Assembly (NCBI GenBank): GCA_015227615.1
Contig: JAALGZ010000009.1
Span: forward strand, 310,001-374,000
Length of the DNA: 64,000 nucleotides
Source of the DNA: Labyrinthula sp. Ha
Lineage: Eukaryota; Sar; Bigyra; Labyrinthulida; Labyrinthulaceae
Reading direction: 5' to 3'
Made by a program: the position numbers and the translations under genes
Shown: in pieces, positions 23,801 to 35,548 of the stretch
Position numbering within the stretch: the stretch's first letter is position 1
How the letters are laid out: each line of letters begins with the position of its first letter
The notes under the pieces: generated by a model
Told to the model about the DNA's origin: nothing
Seen by the model: only the letters and a program-made list of their open reading frames with translations
Database searches by the model: none

Positions 23801-26767
23801 ACACGTGAAAATTTGCTAGACAAGTTAAAGACACTTCTTAAAAGTGATAATTTGAAGTCTGAAGAAGGTTTGGAAGAACTAGCTGAACTTGTTCAAGCAT
23901 TGAGAGACAATGGATGTCCAGATGATCACTATTTGATTACCGAAGCAGTAAAGGTGGGTGATGTAATTCTTCAGCAGAATAAACAGAAAGAAGACAGAAT
24001 TAGAAAATTAGTTAAGAATCTGAACAAAGCTATCAAGAAACGCGATTTGAAAAAGCTGAAGGATCTAGTTGATGCTGCTATTCAGCTCAGATACACTGGG
24101 CCACTTATCTCTCAAGCTACTGAACTTATAAAAGCTCTTGGGCAACGCCAAGAATTACTTGATGAAGTTGCAAAAGCCGCCAGAGTACTCCGTGAGAAGT
24201 CAAAGATGCCTGCCGGTATAACTGAAGAAGATTTAAAACCTTTGAGACATGCTATTAAGACTGCAACATCAGGAACAGAACTTGACCTTTCCCAAGAAAT
24301 CCAGGTTAAAGAAGGAGAGGAGCTTATCAAGCAAATGTTAGAGCAGTTGAAGGTCCAAGAAGATATTACAAAAGCACTGGACAAGGCAACTCCTGCCTCT
24401 TATTACAAGGTTTTGGAGAAGGTTCAGCGTCTTGGACTTCAAACTAGAGAAGCTGATGAAATTTGTCAAAAGGTTAGAGAGTTGGAAATGTTGAAAGCAA
24501 AGGCAGAAGCTATCACCAATGACCAGCTTGCAGAGCAATTGATAATAGACCTTCAAGTCCCAAGTCCTGAGGATAGAAAGAAACATTTGCAAAGACGACT
24601 TGACTGCATGCTACAAGCCGATTTTCAAAAGAAAGCTAAGGAAGCAGGCAAGAGCAGAGATTTGTCTATGACAAACTATTATAAGGTACGTTCGGATGCT
24701 GACTTTGTTTCCAGAGAACCAGGATATGCAAAACATGCAAAGTTGCAGCTAAAGCATGCATACATGCCTGATGAACCATTGTCTAAATCTATGTTAGAGA
24801 TGGATGACCTTCAGGAGCACAAAGCAGTTCAAATTAATCAAACATTGTTAAGATTTTGTGATGGGCTTTCAGGTAACAAGAAGGAACAGATGGAAGCAGC
24901 TATGTCTTTTATTGTAGTTCATGGTATCAGTGATGAAGTCTTGGCTGATGAAATTTACATTCAGCTTGCCAAACATCTGACTGCAAATCCAAACGCGCTC
25001 TCTAAGAACAAGGGATGGTACTTATTATGCCTATGTGCCACATATTTTGGAGTGACGGAACGTTTCTTACCCTATGTATTGCATTTCTTATCGAATTCAG
25101 TTTCAGATGCTGGTTTAGAGGGTAATTATGCGAAGTATGCTCTTGCTCAACTCAGTGCTTCTCAACAAATTGATCCTAGGGAGGTTGGCTTTAAGCCAAG
25201 TTCAGCGGAAATTAAAGCATTCTTCCAGCGACCGCCAGTGCTGGCCCAATTAGAGCTCCTCGATAGAAGTTATTCTGAAATTCCTATTCCTCCTGATTAC
25301 ACTTTGCGAGATGCAGCACCACTTATCAGATCAAAAACGAAGATTATGATAGAGTTAAAGAATCCTGAGTATTCAGTTTACATCAAAGCAACTAGCAGAC
25401 CACCAAAGTTGTCTTATAAAGCAAGGTTGGAAAACTTTTATAGATTGTATAAGCCTGAAAACCTTGCAAATGTAGATAATATCTTAGAATACTACAAGGG
25501 GCATGAAGAAGCTTTGTTTGCCGAGTTGGTGGATGTTCCAGATTATGGCCCTGAACCTACTCCAGTTGTTGTTGGACCTCAAAAGAGAAAAAAGAAGAAT
25601 GGATCTAGCAAAGGAAGTGGAAGTAAGGGTAGCAAGGGGGACGCTGATACTTTCGATGACTTCGAGGAAGAAACTGGCAAGTCTCAGTTTAGTAGTTTTT
25701 CCATGAGCAGTAAGTTCAGTTCCATTTCTGTTAGCTCAGCATTTTCTGCTATCTCGACTTTTAGTAAAAGATTGTTTAAGAGAGCAAGAGGACTTAGCAC
25801 TGTGGACATTAAAGATTTAGATGCACCTAGCCCGAGAATTCCTTGGCCAGTGCCTTGGTATGTTCATCTTGGACATGTAATGAATTCACTCTTTGAGCAG
25901 GATCGTATCCCTGTTTTAACATACAAGAGAAGAATCTTGAAGACAAGAGGAAAGCCAGATGAAAACTTATATTTGCAGTTATCCAGGGATTTTCTGGATG
26001 GGCTTCTGGTGCCATATACTCAAGGAGAAACAGCTTTACTCTCTGTTCTCATGCTTGCTATAAGATTACGAAAGATGAAGAAGCAAGTTCCTTATGGAGA
26101 TAGAGACAGACTTGTTAAAGCTGGTTTAAAAAAATGTATTCCAAAGACGTTACGTCGTGAACACAAGAAAGATCCAGACTGGTTGGACTCGTACATCAAC
26201 GTAGCTGTGCAGAAGAGCAACGAGCTTAGAGGAAGAGATCAAGTGAAGGATTTGCAACAGAAATTCTTTGAAGAATGTATACACTTGCCCACCTACGGAA
26301 TGTCCTTCTTTTTTGGACAGATCCTCAAGGGTAACGTCAAGAGTTATTATGCTAAGAACCAGACAGATATGGATGAAGGTGCAGTTAAGATTGGTATGAG
26401 TAGTAGAGAAGTTGCATTTTTCTTTAATGGAAAGAAACAACGTAGCTTCCCTATTGAGGATGTTCTGAAATATTCCACTGATGGAACCACGTTTACAATG
26501 AAAGTAAGAAAACAAAAATCCAAGGGCGGTGGAGCTGAGGAAGATGATTTTAATTTGAGAGCACATAACAAGTATATGGAACAACGCAACAATAATCCTT
26601 TGGAACAGCGTAAGAAAACGCAGAAATTTAAGTCATTGAGAAAAATGGTAACCAAGGTAACAGCGTTTGTTACTAAGCAGACGGATACAATCCAGATTTA
26701 TACTCTGCAACCTATGGAAATGTATGATCTCTTGTTCTGGTTAAAGAAACATGCAAAGAAAACATGA
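20891..26767 (+). CDS. Unconventional myosin with helical-repeat tail, MyTH4 and FERM
   Basis: A 1958-residue actin motor in one uninterrupted frame. The head spans about residues 1-790: P-loop GESGAGKT at 167-174, switch I NDNSSRFGK from 231, switch II DIFGFE from 464, and the converter motif KTKVFLR near 775. One degenerate IQ-like segment (IHRFGRKYVFR) starts near 804, so few light chains are expected. Residues about 820-1265 form a charged, Leu-rich helical region with a recurring pattern of roughly 35-40 residues. A MyTH4 domain spans about 1275-1445, a Ser/Gly/Lys-rich linker about 1565-1640, and a FERM-like region about 1650-1955. MyTH4-FERM myosins bind microtubules or membrane-receptor tails and serve protrusions, adhesion or intracellular transport. 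The motor residues look intact. The exact class is uncertain. Confidence 0.95.
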   Translation: MTTETPIYREGDLLFIPNEEDGYVPAKATTQFKQGQPGKVRLTRNDQEVSVSAKESAKIERMDAQSHENIEDMIKLKVMNDASLLYNLRQRYSGAHGKMQIYTSIGSILVSINPYKDLGLYTAEKEEAYLNAGGELSKQPPHVFKVAETAFQMLKQEDKDQSCVITGESGAGKTEATKQFLQYISERSRRNALNSGSGNQDGSMDTSKLRKKILDSNPFLEAFGNAKTLRNDNSSRFGKMLELYFESGHGVIVGAKITNYLLEKSRVTLVQKGERNYHIFYQLCAAATSGNTELKKKYHLASADLFHYAMGQNKALLDVNVDDTPDGEIFKDTVAAMKGLGMTDDDLDSTFRVCSGILHLGNIEIVENIREESEVAPDAKKTSLRLAADMFKIESEELEDAILRHPTKDTFVAHNKSEAEAARDALAKHLYDKLFDHLISKMNAALSMGKSRGASSIRMLGVLDIFGFETFAVNSFEQLCINFCNEKLQAFFNFHVFKKEQEEYEAEGIEAANVGFYDNQGVVDTIGDVGKKKGKGKGQAVMTICDDQSLRGAMASDDALLKAILNQAKGLNDKNIENHYLFKPKIQDVRKLPHLKNAFVVRHFAGDVPYNIEGFLEKNTDTLRENLRMVVGKSNLDLLCKFFPNGGVGVAGKQAKYKKTLGNKFQHSLNRLMDQLNHTTPQFIRTIKPNDRKEPGYFGAAKIYKQLREAGLLEVCKIRKLGYPIRKTHGQFMYDYLCLDKSGKDVADLCAKLEASGKLTYFYKKKKTNPNWQIGKTKVFLRVEQANELEYMRADALKEVLAFIHRFGRKYVFRSRVKQALKAIKLIQEGRKKRDPEVLQNGLDFFLSKGPLYAKLPVVLEGLEIMKDLRVQLEVIQALQEAIENDNMTAIKVKLEVAYGLGMSNHAVVKDAERKLELFETEREVKQKLESAIGAQEVGQLKSAVDFATENGFSTLKECKLAERLLETLQTRENLLDKLKTLLKSDNLKSEEGLEELAELVQALRDNGCPDDHYLITEAVKVGDVILQQNKQKEDRIRKLVKNLNKAIKKRDLKKLKDLVDAAIQLRYTGPLISQATELIKALGQRQELLDEVAKAARVLREKSKMPAGITEEDLKPLRHAIKTATSGTELDLSQEIQVKEGEELIKQMLEQLKVQEDITKALDKATPASYYKVLEKVQRLGLQTREADEICQKVRELEMLKAKAEAITNDQLAEQLIIDLQVPSPEDRKKHLQRRLDCMLQADFQKKAKEAGKSRDLSMTNYYKVRSDADFVSREPGYAKHAKLQLKHAYMPDEPLSKSMLEMDDLQEHKAVQINQTLLRFCDGLSGNKKEQMEAAMSFIVVHGISDEVLADEIYIQLAKHLTANPNALSKNKGWYLLCLCATYFGVTERFLPYVLHFLSNSVSDAGLEGNYAKYALAQLSASQQIDPREVGFKPSSAEIKAFFQRPPVLAQLELLDRSYSEIPIPPDYTLRDAAPLIRSKTKIMIELKNPEYSVYIKATSRPPKLSYKARLENFYRLYKPENLANVDNILEYYKGHEEALFAELVDVPDYGPEPTPVVVGPQKRKKKNGSSKGSGSKGSKGDADTFDDFEEETGKSQFSSFSMSSKFSSISVSSAFSAISTFSKRLFKRARGLSTVDIKDLDAPSPRIPWPVPWYVHLGHVMNSLFEQDRIPVLTYKRRILKTRGKPDENLYLQLSRDFLDGLLVPYTQGETALLSVLMLAIRLRKMKKQVPYGDRDRLVKAGLKKCIPKTLRREHKKDPDWLDSYINVAVQKSNELRGRDQVKDLQQKFFEECIHLPTYGMSFFFGQILKGNVKSYYAKNQTDMDEGAVKIGMSSREVAFFFNGKKQRSFPIEDVLKYSTDGTTFTMKVRKQKSKGGGAEEDDFNLRAHNKYMEQRNNNPLEQRKKTQKFKSLRKMVTKVTAFVTKQTDTIQIYTLQPMEMYDLLFWLKKHAKKT

Positions 26768-26910
26768 ATATAACACAATGTTCGAAAAGGTATAAATTGA
26801 CCTTAAATCTTAAATTGTATAAGTAATGAGTTGGTACAGGCTTGCATTCTGTTTTATTCAACATTAATTATACTGGGAGGCGGTGCAGGACTCGGGATAA
26901 TCCTACCTTA

Positions 26911-27008
26911 TTGAACTAGAGCGAGAGTGACTGAATTGGAAAGGGTAAAGAATGTTGTAAGAAGCTAGAAAATAAAACCCAATTTTGCCCTTTCACTTTC
27001 TAGTTCAA
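26911..27008. repeat. Imperfect inverted repeat downstream of the myosin gene
   Basis: The arm ttgaactaga at 26911-26920 is repeated as its exact reverse complement at 26999-27008. A weaker match continues inward (gagtga and aaaggg words on both sides). The 78-base interior is AT-rich. It begins about 144 bp after the myosin stop codon, so it could be a 3' untranslated or terminator-proximal hairpin, or a tiny foldback repeat. No target-site duplication was recognised. Confidence 0.35.
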
Positions 27009-30000
27009 CTAAGGCCGATAAGCCTAAGTGGTACTTAAATGTTTAAGGACATTGCTCATTGATTAGTGATGTTTTAACTAACACTCTGGAGAGATGCAAA
27101 ACCACTTGAAGCGTTTACATTGAGCTCTCACACCTCAATTAGATTATTAAGTTGTACGACTTGAGAGCCTTTTTTATCTGGGTTGCTGATTGCTTTAATA
27201 CTTTTTCTTTAGGGTAGGTAGCGATTACTCAAGCAAGTCAATAAGATCTTTGTCTGTAGTTATCTAGCTGATGAAACTTTTAAGGCTTCAACTAATTTAA
27301 TTGATGAACTACCTCAAGGTACCTGGCCTGTTTGATTGCAAGATCAAGGTTTAAGTGATGAATGTCATAACCTCCATGAGTGTTACCTTTAAGCCGGTTA
27401 ACTGGTTATATTGTCAACATATAACTTGTTTATATGCGCCTTTAGTCTGCGAGTTAGTAAATTTCTAGCGTATGTAGCTTGGAATTGTTCTTATTCATTT
27501 ATTTTAACTTCATTTCCCTGGCGAGTAGGTTTTTAATTGTACTTCTTTACTTACCTACCACTTAATCGCTGCTTGTACTTTACCTCCAAGGAGGTGCAGG
27601 TTAAACATCTGTGAATGCAATCTGCTTGAATTGTTACATACCGTCAATACAAACTATTCTATTTGAAATTATTTGTTGCTGGTGCCCAACTATAACCACA
27701 CAACCTATATAACATTTCACAAACCAAAAAAACTACAAATAATGTAGGAATTGGTACGGAGTGTTTATGCTGAGGAATGTAAGTCTTTACTATACCGCAC
27801 ATGGCATAAAAAGGAAGAGATGATCGGAGCCATTTATTAAAGATTGCTGATGATCTTTTTACCTAAAAAATAATAAGGCACAGTTCCAAATCCTATATTG
27901 TATTTTTTAATATCTCCTTGAGGTGACAGGACAATATTTGCAGCAGATTTGCTAAACCCCTGGGGGCTAATGTGGCCATTTTCTGAAAAGTGGAGTGCGG
28001 TAGTATCGAAGACCTGAAGCTACATGTTAGGTAAAGGCAATCAAATAACATTTTCTTAACATTGTGGTAGTTCATATGATACTTCAACAAGAAAATGGTG
28101 CTGCCTGGTCTTATTGCTATTTCATGTTTGATGTTTAAATAGAGCTTCTTTTTCTGAAATCATGTTACTACTGTTCCCACAACAATTTCTAAAAGGAGAT
28201 TTTTCTTACTGGAAACCTTAATAACAAAATTACTCTGCAAAGATAAAATGAACCTAGTATTTACTTGAAACGTTTAAAATGGTGATACCTGATCATAGAG
28301 TCAATAAACTACTCTACTTTTGAAGTTTTATTCCTTGTCCTACAAGTTCCATGAATAATAGAACTGCTACGAGCTTTTAAGGATTGATCTAGAAAATATT
28401 TATCTTAGTGCTCTACTTGGAAATAATTAGTGCAATTTTGTGACTTTGACAAAATGATATCATATCAAGTTGAGCCCATGACCCTTTCCTTTCCTCCATT
28501 CTCTTCTTGTAATTATCTTCCCAAACTTTGTTCTTAACTCACAACTTTTATTTTACCGCAAATCCCTTTTAATTCTGGTGTTAGTGCGAAATAAATGTTT
28601 TCATAGTATTCATTGAATAGGTGCATTCAGGGTCTCCTAAATAGGAGCAAGCTAGCCACTAAATATCAATATAATCGCGGACATCAATGGCTTAAGTAGT
28701 TACTGTAATCATCAAGCAAAATTTCAATACTTTTGAATGTCCTGACTGTGCTGGGCAACCATTGTCCTTTGATAACTGTGGCTCATGCCCCTAAGCAAAC
28801 AGCAAAAGATCACCAAACCCACTCTTGGATTTTCGCTTCCTTCTTAACAATAGATGTTTAAGTTATAATACTATAATTACAGTACTTGAGATAAAAACTT
28901 ACCCTGCGACGAATTCTTTATTCATGTTTAAAATTCTAGAGAATAATCAGTGGTTGTAATGACCTGTCATGTTTTATTTCTAAGGTTTCAGTGGTGGCAT
29001 ATAAAATTGAAACTCTTTGAACACCTTCGGGGGGAAACCAGTTGTTTTCCGAAATTTTTTAATGAATTCCGAGAGGATCTCTAATAAATTAATAAGTAGA
29101 AGAACACTCTAACTTTTCTCTCCATCTTTGAATATGTTCAGGGTTACCCTTTGTTATGTTTAATAAGAGTTTTCTTATTGTGAAGAAAGCTTTTCCACAA
29201 TTCATATACACCAAATGTGTTCCTGAAATTATTTGCAGCCATATACATATTTTCTTTTAGTTGAATAAATTTTTGCAGGTTTTTCTTTGTTTCCTATATA
29301 ATTATTATCTACTATTTGCTATTCAAACCACAATCTATAACACCTATTGATATCTTGGCACAGGCTCTCATGTTGAAGTTATGCACCCTTCTCTTTCAAA
29401 AAGCGAGTTGATTCTCCCTTAGAAGAACTTGAACCTAATTTCAATATGGAACATTCTATGCCCCCGTTTAATGTCAATGACATGTTGTCATATCTGGAAG
29501 ACTAAGACATCGATCAATTTAATGGGACTCGGCTGTGTTAATTTTATATATTTTTAAACTGGCTTTTTTATAGTATGGTAAGGATATTGTGTGCTATATC
29601 TTTAGTGAAAAGATAAAATTTCTTAACTAAAAAAGTATATGCCAAACGAATTCAATAACTAACTCCTTCTTATGGATGAAATGAAATGGCTGCAGCTATC
29701 TGCTTAGCATGATTTCTCACCGATATCTCAACTAAGTTTTTATAAATTTTCCCATTGACTGAGAAGTCCACATGTATTTCCTCGAGAAATGCGAACTTCT
29801 GAGATTCTCAGCATTAAAGGTTTCATGTGGCGAGTTAATGGAGTTTCTTAGATACCAGGATTTAGGGTTTTCTATTGTCGTAACACTAGCAAGACGTAAC
29901 TCACACTGGAATCATTCATTTCCTATGGAAAATAACTTGATATTGAAATTCTGTAATGGCTATAGGAAGTTGATCGCTATACATAGGGATCAGACTTGAC

Positions 30001-31972
30001 TAAGTGATAATTTTCTAATAAATTTTATGGTAATATTTTTTCAAATAATAATAATTAATATTGACACTAGTGCTTTGATTAATGACTGAAAATAAGTTGA
30101 CTAATATTACAGGGTTGAGCCATACAGTCCTATGGAAACTAGTGATTTTTTCTACATGCTGGCAACGTATGAAAATCTATGTAAGATGACAAAATGGTCC
30201 AGGAGTAGATAATGATTTGGCCACATAGACTTTTTTAAAGAGTTTCATACGGTTCAATACTAAGAATACTTTTTTGCCTAGTTAACTCTGTAATGTGGTC
30301 CAATGTTGTATTGATAATCAACTGATTGTCAGAATAAAACCAGAATCATTTCATTCAAACCAAAATGCCAATTCTCTTGTTGATGATCAGTTTACAAACC
30401 AGTATCAAATTTTTATTGGTTGGTATTATAATTCGATGCCTAGAAGTATTTATTTACTCATTAAATTTGTTGCGTGATATTGCTACTCTAGAACTTTTTT
30501 CCTATCCCTACGAGTGGGAGATCTTACTGAATATCGATGTCATGAGTGTATGTTGTTCCCTTAATCTATTCCACTATACACTGGCTTATTCTGTCCTGGC
30601 TCTTATTTTGTTGATTCACCATATCATATGTTTCCGTGCTATGCAGCTTGCTCAGGCTTCGTGTACAGCACTTTATCGACATCAATAGATCAGCAGATTA
30701 AAACCCTGATACCTAAGATCCCCCTAGCATTAATTTCCAAAACTCTCAATGAACTTATCCGAAATTTAAAAAAACATGAAAGAAGAGCGAAAGACCACGA
30801 AGGCGACCTTTACATCTTGTAGATATAGATGAAGTATTCTAATTAGGTTAAAATGATGCTTGTGCGATATACTTCGAATTCCCGGTGTTTACACCCGGGT
30901 TCAATGTTCTAGTTGTCCTACCCAAGATGTTAAATCCTACATTCTATTGTTGTTTCTATTTTCAGCAGGCGGATTTCGAGGTCTTCTATGAGCTCAGAGA
31001 AATTTTTCATAGGTTAAATTTAGGTTACTTATTTTTGCTTTTCACATCTTTATATTCTCTTTCGTTCGCTGAAGATATTTAGAGGGTCTATTGCTTCTTT
31101 GCTGTGTGTATATTCTCGTTCTTCTTCAGCTTAAATACATCACCAAAAAGACCAAAGAGCATTTGTTTGAGTTGTATTTGTTACGGATACTATATTTTCA
31201 ATCCCAAGATTCACAGCGGCTCAAGAGCTTAGAATTCAGTGTGTATATTCAAATCCTTCAGGATTTGTTAGCAACCTTCTCCTTGGTGGAGCCTGGAAAT
31301 ATGATGGAGGGTGAGAAGTGAATTTTATACGTTTAAGATAACTCGTCTGGGTAGAATGGGCGGTATTATGACTTTAATGGGCTTCAAATGTTAAAGAAGG
31401 GAAGGATGGTGGAGCTTTTATGTGCACGAGTGCTGCTAGTTTTGTCATGGTGAACGCTTTCTCTATTCAAATTCTTCTACCTCTATGTGAACATACAATG
31501 GATATGAAATTCCTTGGTGCTCTCAGTTATTTGAAAACAATTTTTCTTGTTTCAGATGTAGTTGGGGATCATTTGCTTAGCGATTCTATCAATTTATAAG
31601 TCATGATTGTTCATTGAGAACTTATTAGACTAAATATTGTTTAACTATTTTTTAATTGTTTTGCAAGGTCTCCTCATACGAGTTTTTACTCGCACAGGCA
31701 AATCACATGTATTTACGATGTAATTAAGTATATCTACAAACACCGACCTCGCAATACCGAATCTTATTTAATGCTTTCTAATATTACATCTAAGTGCGTT
31801 CCGGTAATTTCTCAGTATGTCAATGGATTGTTGAATTATATTTAGTGCAGCTGTTTCCGATGAAACATTAGGACAAAAGACGCCTATAAAATATTCAAAA
31901 GATGCGACACCATCAATATGTACCCGTCCTACTTGGATATTGGATTCATTTTTCTAAAGAGGTAAATAGTCT

Positions 31973-32055
31973 TGCGCCTAGTCCGCCTAAGGAATCATGC
32001 GCCCCTTTAGAACTACTGTCTTGCGCCCCGCCACTAAGTTAGCGTTGCGTACAAA
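31973..32055. repeat. Degenerate 24-25-bp tandem repeat
   Basis: TGCG recurs at 31973, 31998, 32022 and 32046, at spacings of 25, 24 and 24 bp. The first three copies read TGCGCC and the third also carries a CCCCGCC block. The stretch is clearly richer in GC than its AT-rich surroundings. Only the first few bases of each unit are conserved, so this is either an old minisatellite or coincidence. Confidence 0.35.
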
Positions 32056-35000
32056 CTAAATTCTCGGGCCCAGGCTCTTTACCCCAGAGATATTCACACA
32101 CATATGGCACACATGGAGCCCTGGTCATTAAACAACAATTATAAATACCAAGTAATCTTCTAGAAATCCCAATTATCATCTTGTACTACCCCATTTCGTC
32201 ATGTATGAAGATCACTGTATAATTTTGATGATTATTCCAATGATGAATGTCAGATATGGGAAGCTTAAGTATGTCTACCTCTCAGTTAAGCTATGCCCCA
32301 TTGGTTCTGTGGATGGGTATGGGGATATATATATATATTATCTTCTTGATTCTTTAATGCAATTTAAATCAATTTTTATGTGCGTAATGTTTTGAACTTT
32401 ATACGATAAGAATGTCGCAAGAAGGTGAAGTATGGTTCAACTGGGAACAAGTATTGATAGCATATCACCCAAAATGATTGGTAACTAAGCATATTTTTTA
32501 AGGGACACCCGCTCAAAAATCTTTAGTTTAGTATAAGTTAAGATTTGATTATAGAAACCATTCCTACAACATCTAGTTCACATTTCATACAATTGATTTC
32601 TATATATGTTCTATTAATCAGCAACGAGTCGGACAAGTATCGGATAGTAGCTCTGTGTTTAATTCTGAGCTCAAAATGATCTTATTCTATAATAAATTTA
32701 AGTATTGTTTTTTAGTATTTAGGTAGAGTTTTAATTTAGATTCTCGTATTCTCTTTGCTCCTAACAATCTGAAGTGAGGGGCAGTACTATACCGCTACAT
32801 GAAAAGTCACCTATTTGAAACAGGTGAAATCATGGAAAAAATCAAAAATTATACTGGATTGGTCCAGGTTTATTCTATCCAAATATGTCGAGAGATCCTT
32901 TGTGAATGAAAGTTACAAAACTCCATTGAAACAGCTAGGGTTTATATCTAACCCTCATTTCGCCAGGTTCGTTGTATCTTAAGTGCCGACACATGTACAA
33001 GGAATTCTCAGAATCTTCTATCATATTAATTTGCAGAAAATTGCATAACGTAGAATTAACTAACACCCTATTAACATACAGAAGACGGCTCCTATTCGTA
33101 TCCTCCCTTTACTATATGTGAGAAGTCGATATAACTGTCACCTAGTATTTAACTTTCTTAGTTATAACTGCTTTTTAGTACTGGAGAAATATATATGTCA
33201 ATGACATGAGAAGTGCTTCTTATTGTATGAAAAACTGTTAGTGTTTTCTTGAAATTATTTAGTGTTATAGCTATACTAATAGGCATAGCTATTTCTTTCT
33301 CGATCAGTAGTTCAATCACCTGTTATTATTATGGGGCATTTAATCATTTTTGGTAGATTGTACTGAATTATGAACATTCTGATCATTTTCCTCCACCTTA
33401 AATATAATTTGAGTGTTTTTTGAGTATATTTTAATATTGTAGATACATAACTTAGCTTTCAAAAATGTAGTTAGTTTAGTTCTTGATGCATCTTGACTCT
33501 TTCGTGCCTCTTCAGGTATTTAAGGGTTGTGTCGTAACTTTTTAACCTTATTTGAAAAGATGTTGAGTGACGATCGAAAACTTGTTGCGATTCTTCATTT
33601 CGAACTTATAGTTCAAATTTCCACAACTTTTTATGATATTACTGCTAGACTTGAATTTCCTGTTTCTCTACTTCGATTGCTTCTGTCTACTCTCTCTTTT
33701 TTAGTCGTCCAACCACCCTGCTCTTTTCCCATGATTTTTAAATTCTTGTGCCCAGTCCCCGTATTCGGGCACTTCGTGTACCCAGTTTCTTTTATGAAAC
33801 TCCTATCTGTACCCTTGTATAACGCTGCATTCACCGGTTAATCATCCAGCCTTCTCAATTATCTGGGCCATTCAATCGGAGCGCCGAGTCGTAATTCTTC
33901 AAACATTCTCGGTGACGTAGGACCTAAAAATTATTTTTTCAAGTTCATGACTCAAACATACGGATGGGATTCCTATTATGCAAAATTATGTGCAACAAGT
34001 TAAATGATACCCCCATGTATTCTTTACTATAATTGATTGGTATACTATTGTAAATGGACCGTACAATTTTTCCATATCGGTGTTTTATTCCATTGATTGA
34101 TCCTAAATAAGATCTTAATATTTGATATATGGTGTACATCTAGAAAATACTTTGGATGTTAAGAAGCTAGGTTTTTTATTTATTGAAATGTTGATAGGAT
34201 ATATAAATCACTCAAGGCTGGGCTATTTGGCCAAGGTATATCTGGTCACATATGCCTTTATGGAACATGATAAAGGAAACACTCTAATTTTATTGTGGGG
34301 AGTTCAAAGTAAAAAAAAAGCTAAATATTGAAACAATATTCTTTGATTTATGATCCTTTCTTCGCAAAGCACACCTTTAGTTATCAGAGCTTCCTACCTG
34401 TTTTTTGTTTTTCTAGAGCTCAAATCATTAAAATCTGTTTATTTATTTTCATAAATTTGTAAAGAAGTACGTCTTCATCATCATCTAGAAAACATTTCCA
34501 AGTTTTATTGAAATATTATTTATGATATTAGCAGATCTTAGCTCTTATTCTAGACCCAGTTCCAGGACATTATGTGTATTTCAACGTTAATATATAATAA
34601 TACTTACTAGAAGAGGGTAAATTATTTTCCCCAGTAAGAATGTCACAGACCTGTAGTGATAGATAAATGTCAAAGCAAAATTACAAATAATATAAAATTG
34701 TTTTACAGTTGTAATTTAATAGTGTTTATTAAGATTTTGGAACATATATAAAAATTAGTTTATTAAATGAAAAGTAAGCTTAAACTTAAGGTATAAATTA
34801 GTATAATTTTTTTAGGAACGAGATAGCCAGAAGATAAAAGAAAAATTTGAATTAGTAACCGAAGAAAGCGATAAAATGTATGGTAAACTTCATTTTTTAC
34901 TAGATTCTGGAAAATTTTAATAGATACTGCTTTCAACAAGTAGGTTGAAAGACAATGGTAACGTTTTGGCAGGAATGCCCCACCAACATGAGAGTTCACG

Positions 35001-35548
35001 ATACCTCCGTTCTTAAAGATAAAAAAAAGATATTAAGATAAATATATAATTTGGTTATATTAATTTAATTACTGGAGGAACTATTTTTTTAGTCTGTCAG
35101 GATTTTTTGGTGGTAAACCTGCAACACGGATTCTGATGACATTGTGCAAGACCATAAGACTCTACGTTCTTATTTTCAAGAGTTTTAAAATCTTATAAAG
35201 AAATATATTTAACATAATTATGGTTATTCTCTCATTAAATAAAATGCTATACTGCCGTTCCTAATTCGGTCTATAGCAGTAATTATTTAATTACCAATTG
35301 TTTACTTGATGTTTAGACATGAAGTTGGCAAATATAGCATCTTAAAACTAGATTTATATAGAAATAACTTTTATTTTAAAATATTATATGTTTTTTCAGG
35401 TTGTTTCATCTTAAAGATATTTAGTATTTTCCAATTATCTTGTTAAGTGAGTAATACCATCTGAAGCGAGTGTATACTATTGACAATTTAAACTACAATA
35501 TTACATTACTGTTGATTTACTTCTTCAGCGCTTTGCTGATACAACTAG

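Larger units (their letters stand above)
26768..35548. other. 8.8-kb non-coding desert with minor repeats
   Basis: No recognisable gene. Short frames, many opening with TTG or GTG rather than ATG, cluster at 29.8-31.3 kb and 33.5-33.8 kb, but no domain is seen. Three minor structures are noted. A 10-bp inverted repeat lies at 26911-26920 and 26999-27008. Four TGCG words spaced 24-25 bp apart lie at 31973-32049. A short TA run lies near 32323-32339. A CCAAT occurs near 35431, about 120 bp upstream of the DNAJC11-like gene. Confidence 0.5.

Noticed and set aside
27540-27620. Possible U1 snRNA because of acttacct
   Set aside because: Only the 5' splice-site-pairing word matches. The following stem-loops and the Sm site do not.
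30880-30910. Hairpin cccggtgtttacacccggg followed by ttcaat, tRNA-like
   Set aside because: It does not form a T-arm with a proper seven-base loop, and no cloverleaf can be drawn around it.
33527-33841. Frames on both strands at 33.5-33.8 kb
   Set aside because: The plus frame starts at TTG and the minus one has no domain. The mutual openness reflects local base composition.
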